From Bacteroidota bacterium (GTDB lineage Bacteria; Bacteroidota; Bacteroidia; Palsa-948): DNA of 52,506 nt. Location: assembly GCA_016213405.1 (NCBI GenBank), contig JACRAM010000038.1, positions 1-52,506 on the forward strand, written 5' to 3'. The translations under genes and the position numbers were made by a program. Numbering within the stretch: position 1 is the stretch's first letter; each line of letters starts with the position of its first letter. The notes under the pieces were generated by a model. The model did not search any database. It saw nothing but the letters and a program-made list of their open reading frames with translations, and was not told the origin of the DNA. Shown in pieces: positions 49,806 through 52,506 of this stretch.

Positions 49806-52304
49806 ATGAAAAAATTTGCACTCTCCATTTTTGTCTTTTTACTTTTTACTTTTTATTTGCTAGCACAACCAACTTCTTGGTCAGCACGCGGAGTAGGCGG
49901 AGGAGGCGCGCTGTTTTCACCCAGCATTAATCCCGCAAACACCAGCGAGTATTACATCGCCTGCGATATGAGCGAACTTTTTCACACTACGGATTTCGGT
50001 CTCACTTACTCGCAGGTGCACTTTTCTGAATTCATGGGAGGACAAAATGCAAAAGTTTGTTTCACTTCCACTACTAATCTTCTTTACGCAATAAGTTACG
50101 TCAACGACATAGGCACACCTGTAACGAGCACGGATAACGGTGTAACATGGGTGCTGGTTTCTGGAAATCCCGACCCTTCGCAGGATGTTTATACGATTCA
50201 TGTTGATTACTCCACGCCCTCGCGCATTATCATTTCCACTTATGGAGAAATTTATTTTTCTAATAACGGTGGAACTTCTTTCACGTTAATTCATACCGCG
50301 ATAAATGGAGGTTCTGGCAATATTGTGGGCGGAGTTTTCTTTGACGGACTAAATATTTACATCGGAACCAATGATGGCGTTTTAATTTCCACGAATGGCG
50401 GAGGAACATGGAGTACCGCTTCTATCACAGGCATTCCGGCAGCCGAAGCAATTTTTTCTTTCACAGGAGCCAAGGTGGGAGCCACCATAAGATTTTTCTG
50501 TACAACAGGAACCGCTGCGAATATGTATGTGGGTTTGGTAGGAAGTGATTACAGCGGGTTTTTGGCTGGAGTTTATTCCTGCGATTACGGAAGCACGCAA
50601 TGGGTTTCCAAAATGACAGGCATCACTCCGGGAACAGATGAAATAATGTATGTTGACATGGCGGAGAATGACATTAACACCGCCTATCTTGCCGGAAGCC
50701 GCACTTCTTATCCTGAGATTATGAAAACTGTAAATGCAGGAGGTGCATGGGCTCAGGTGTTCAACACAAACAATAATCAGAATATTATCACTGGCTGGAG
50801 CGGATATCAGGGGGACAAAGATTGGAGCTGGGGAGAATGCCCGTTTGGGTTTGATGTCAGCGCAACGAATAAAGATGAAGTTATTTTTGGCGATTTTGGA
50901 TTTTGTCACAAAACAAATGATGGTGGAGTAACATGGAAGCAGGCGTATGTAAATACTTCGAATGAACATCCGGCAGGCGCGCCCACTCCCAAGAAAACAA
51001 ATTACAACAGCATCGGAATGGAAAACACAACTTGCTGGCAAGTATTTTTTCTTGCGGCAGCAAATAATATGTGGGCAAGCTATTCTGACATAGGGGGGAT
51101 TCGTTCTACTGATGGAGGAAATGCCTGGTCGTTCAATTACACGGGAAATTCGGTGAACTCAACTTACCGCGTTGCGCAAGGAGCGAACGGAACTTTATAC
51201 GCGGGCACTTCAGGCATTCACGATATGTATCAGAGCACGCGATTGCAAGATGCACAGTTGGATGCGAATGACGCCAGCGGAAAAATTGTTTACTCAACCG
51301 ATAACGGTTTGACATGGACACAGATTCATTCATTCGGTCATCCTGTTTTCTGGGTTGCGTTGGATCCGAACAATCCGAACCGCGCGTATGCAAGTGTGAT
51401 TCACTATGGTGGAGGAACAGGACTTGGCGGAGTTTATCGTTGTGATAATTTAAATTTACTCGCGTCTTCTACCTGGACGCTTTTACCTAATCCTCTGAAC
51501 ACAGAAAAACATCCGGCATGTTTGGTTGTGTTGAACGATGGGAAATTAGTTGCGACTTATTCCGGCAGAAGAAATTCTTCAGGAACTTTTACCGCGAGTT
51601 CAGGTTGTTTTATTTATGACCCTGTTGCAAATTCATGGACAGATGTTACTGACCCCGGAATGAAATACTGGACAAAAGATATTGTCGTTGATCAGAATGA
51701 TGTGAATCAAAATACCTGGTACGTTGGAGTTTTCAGCGGATGGGGTGGAAATCCGAACGGCTTGGGAGGTTTGTACAAAACTACCAACCGCGGAATTTCG
51801 TGGACAAAACTTACAGGCTCAACTTTAGACAGAGTTACTTCCTGCACCTTTAATCCTTCTAACGCAAATGAAATTTATCTGACTACCGAAACACAGGGAC
51901 TTTGGATGAGCAGTAACATCAATTCAGGCACTCCCACATTTTCAAACGTGGCGAGTTATCCGTTTAGACAGCCCGAGAGAGTTTTCTTTAACCCCACCAA
52001 CGCAAATGAAATCTGGGTATCCAGTTTCGGAAACGGAATGAAGACGGGAACACTGGGAGGCAATGGTGTTGCAGAATTTCAAAATGAAGATGAGGTTTCT
52101 GTTTATCCGAATCCAGCATCAACAAATGTATTTGTCATTCTGAGCGAAGCGAAGAATCTTCAACTATTTAACACTCTCGGAGAAAAAGTCGGCAGTCAGC
52201 AGTTGGCAGTTGGCAAAAATTCCATTGATGTTTCAAAACTTCAAAATGGAATTTACTTTTTGAAAATTGGAAACTCTGTCAAAAGAATTGTAGTAAACAA
52301 ATAA
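49806..52304 (+). CDS. Large secreted BNR-repeat protein with T9SS type A tail
   Basis: The 832-residue product has a signal peptide at 1-20 (FLLFTFYLLAQ encoded partly by a CTTTTTA heptanucleotide array, 49835-49855). The body (about 25-750) contains at least eight Asp-box-like repeats, e.g. TTDFGLTY, STDNGVTWVL, FSNNGGTSFTLI, STNGGGTWST, TNDGGVTWKQ, STDGGNAWSF, STDNGLTWTQ and TTNRGISWTK. These suggest two beta-propellers, as in xyloglucanases, VPS10 or sialidase-like proteins. A type A tail (about 764-832; VSVYPNPASTN, NGIYFLKIGN) ends it. No catalytic pair can be assigned. The tail contains translated repeats at 52134-52160 (VILSEAKNL) and 52193-52217 (SQQLAVGKN). Confidence 0.88.
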   Translation: MKKFALSIFVFLLFTFYLLAQPTSWSARGVGGGGALFSPSINPANTSEYYIACDMSELFHTTDFGLTYSQVHFSEFMGGQNAKVCFTSTTNLLYAISYVNDIGTPVTSTDNGVTWVLVSGNPDPSQDVYTIHVDYSTPSRIIISTYGEIYFSNNGGTSFTLIHTAINGGSGNIVGGVFFDGLNIYIGTNDGVLISTNGGGTWSTASITGIPAAEAIFSFTGAKVGATIRFFCTTGTAANMYVGLVGSDYSGFLAGVYSCDYGSTQWVSKMTGITPGTDEIMYVDMAENDINTAYLAGSRTSYPEIMKTVNAGGAWAQVFNTNNNQNIITGWSGYQGDKDWSWGECPFGFDVSATNKDEVIFGDFGFCHKTNDGGVTWKQAYVNTSNEHPAGAPTPKKTNYNSIGMENTTCWQVFFLAAANNMWASYSDIGGIRSTDGGNAWSFNYTGNSVNSTYRVAQGANGTLYAGTSGIHDMYQSTRLQDAQLDANDASGKIVYSTDNGLTWTQIHSFGHPVFWVALDPNNPNRAYASVIHYGGGTGLGGVYRCDNLNLLASSTWTLLPNPLNTEKHPACLVVLNDGKLVATYSGRRNSSGTFTASSGCFIYDPVANSWTDVTDPGMKYWTKDIVVDQNDVNQNTWYVGVFSGWGGNPNGLGGLYKTTNRGISWTKLTGSTLDRVTSCTFNPSNANEIYLTTETQGLWMSSNINSGTPTFSNVASYPFRQPERVFFNPTNANEIWVSSFGNGMKTGTLGGNGVAEFQNEDEVSVYPNPASTNVFVILSEAKNLQLFNTLGEKVGSQQLAVGKNSIDVSKLQNGIYFLKIGNSVKRIVVNK
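52134..52217 (+). repeat. GTCATTCTGAG half palindrome and heptanucleotide array in a second sorting tail
   Basis: The half palindrome at 52134-52160 begins GTCATTCTGAGCGAAGCGAA and is translated VILSEAKNL. Units CAGTCAG, CAGTTGG, CAGTTGG, CAAAAAT (from 52193) are translated SQQLAVGKN. Both occupy the same positions of the sorting tail as in the carboxypeptidase (41236-41325). Confidence 0.85.
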
Positions 52305-52307
52305 GTT

Positions 52308-52363
52308 TGGGCTGAAGCCCATCTTCTTTTATAATTCATTTGCCACGACCTTAAGGTCGTGGC
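52308..52363. repeat. Paired-palindrome element, copy 2
   Basis: TGGGCTGAAGCCCA (52308-52321), then after 20 bases the 22-base perfect palindrome (52342-52363; half site GCCACGACCTT), followed by TATTTTTT. It may act as terminator of the BNR-repeat gene. Confidence 0.88.
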
Positions 52364-52371
52364 TATTTTTT

Positions 52372-52506
52372 GTGCGCCATCCATGTTCTTTTACTATAGG
52401 GTGCAAGTCCCGAACACACGTTGATAACGCGAAGTGTTAGCTGAAAGCAAGTGCAATGTTGCGAGGCATTGTGCGGAGGAAGCCGAAGGCAAAAGCAAGT
52501 GATAAC
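52372..52506 (+). mobile_element. 5' end of a probable group II intron (truncated by the window)
   Basis: The sequence starts GTGCG, the conserved 5' end of bacterial group II introns, directly after a palindrome plus T-run. It continues with GGGTGCAAGTCCCGAAC and TTAGCTGAAAGCAAG, which resemble domain I text of bacterial group II introns, and has no long ORF in the visible part. The intron-encoded reverse transcriptase/maturase and domains V-VI would lie beyond base 52506. Insertion just behind a stem-loop and T-run is the habit of class C introns. Confidence 0.65.

Overview
The window is chromosomal DNA of a gliding or T9SS-bearing Bacteroidota bacterium, most like an environmental Chitinophagales/Sphingobacteriales-type lineage (the lower-rank guess is inference). 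The main markers are several proteins with T9SS type A or type B C-terminal sorting domains, a C25-family PorU2-like sortase next to a PorV/PorQ-like protein, the conserved order mutY-ssb-gldE-gldD, a fused SecDF, and repeated Bacteroidota-type promoter boxes (TAnnTTTG).

Layout. 1-1.3 kb: tail of a sorted protein, a small LuxR-type HTH ORF and a divergent protein of unknown function. 1.7-3.2 kb: acyl-CoA (propionyl-CoA) carboxylase carboxyltransferase. 3.4-9.4 kb: a type B sorted secreted protein, a giant DUF4175-like membrane/coiled-coil protein with an RsbW-like ATPase, and tatA. 9.6-12.9 kb: an FN3 protein, an 800-bp repeat-rich gap, a Kelch-like secreted protein and a small membrane protein. 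13.1-20 kb (minus): secDF, then gldD, gldE, ssb, mutY. 20-24.5 kb (plus): HU, a TPR protein, a 31-residue ribosomal-type protein, RNase G and a membrane sulfatase/phosphatase-like enzyme. 24.5-29.8 kb (minus): groEL, groES, secG, a TPR gene split by a frameshift, lptE, a small hypothetical protein and a [2Fe-2S] ferredoxin. 29.9-37.8 kb (minus): PorU2-like sortase, PorV/PorQ-like protein and a polytopic membrane protein. 37.9-41.4 kb (plus): pssA, purS and a secreted M14 carboxypeptidase. 41.5-48.7 kb (minus): lepA, polyprenyl synthetase, NAD epimerase, rfbA, RND/MMPL transporter. 48.8-52.3 kb (plus): a radical SAM/SPASM enzyme and a large BNR-repeat secreted protein. 52.37 kb to the end: the 5' end of what looks like a group II intron.

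Much of the gene content serves one theme, export and surface display: Sec (SecDF, SecG), Tat, lipoprotein/LPS assembly (LptE), gliding (GldD, GldE), T9SS accessory proteins, and T9SS clients that carry signal peptides and sorting tails.

The most unusual property is the density and variety of short dispersed repeats. There are heptanucleotide tandem arrays (at least 14, many inside genes and often forming the signal-peptide coding region), GTCATT-type palindromes, CCTCCC/GGGAGG palindromes, CCCCGTTGGAT/ATCCTACGGGG hairpins, a paired-palindrome element, and nested inverted repeats of 120-140 bp. Several are translated as part of conserved proteins. One pair of heptamer arrays sits exactly where a TPR gene changes frame, and adding one 7-base unit would restore the frame. 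The group II intron begins directly behind a palindrome plus T-run, the kind of target used by class C introns. No rRNA, tRNA or CRISPR array was recognised.
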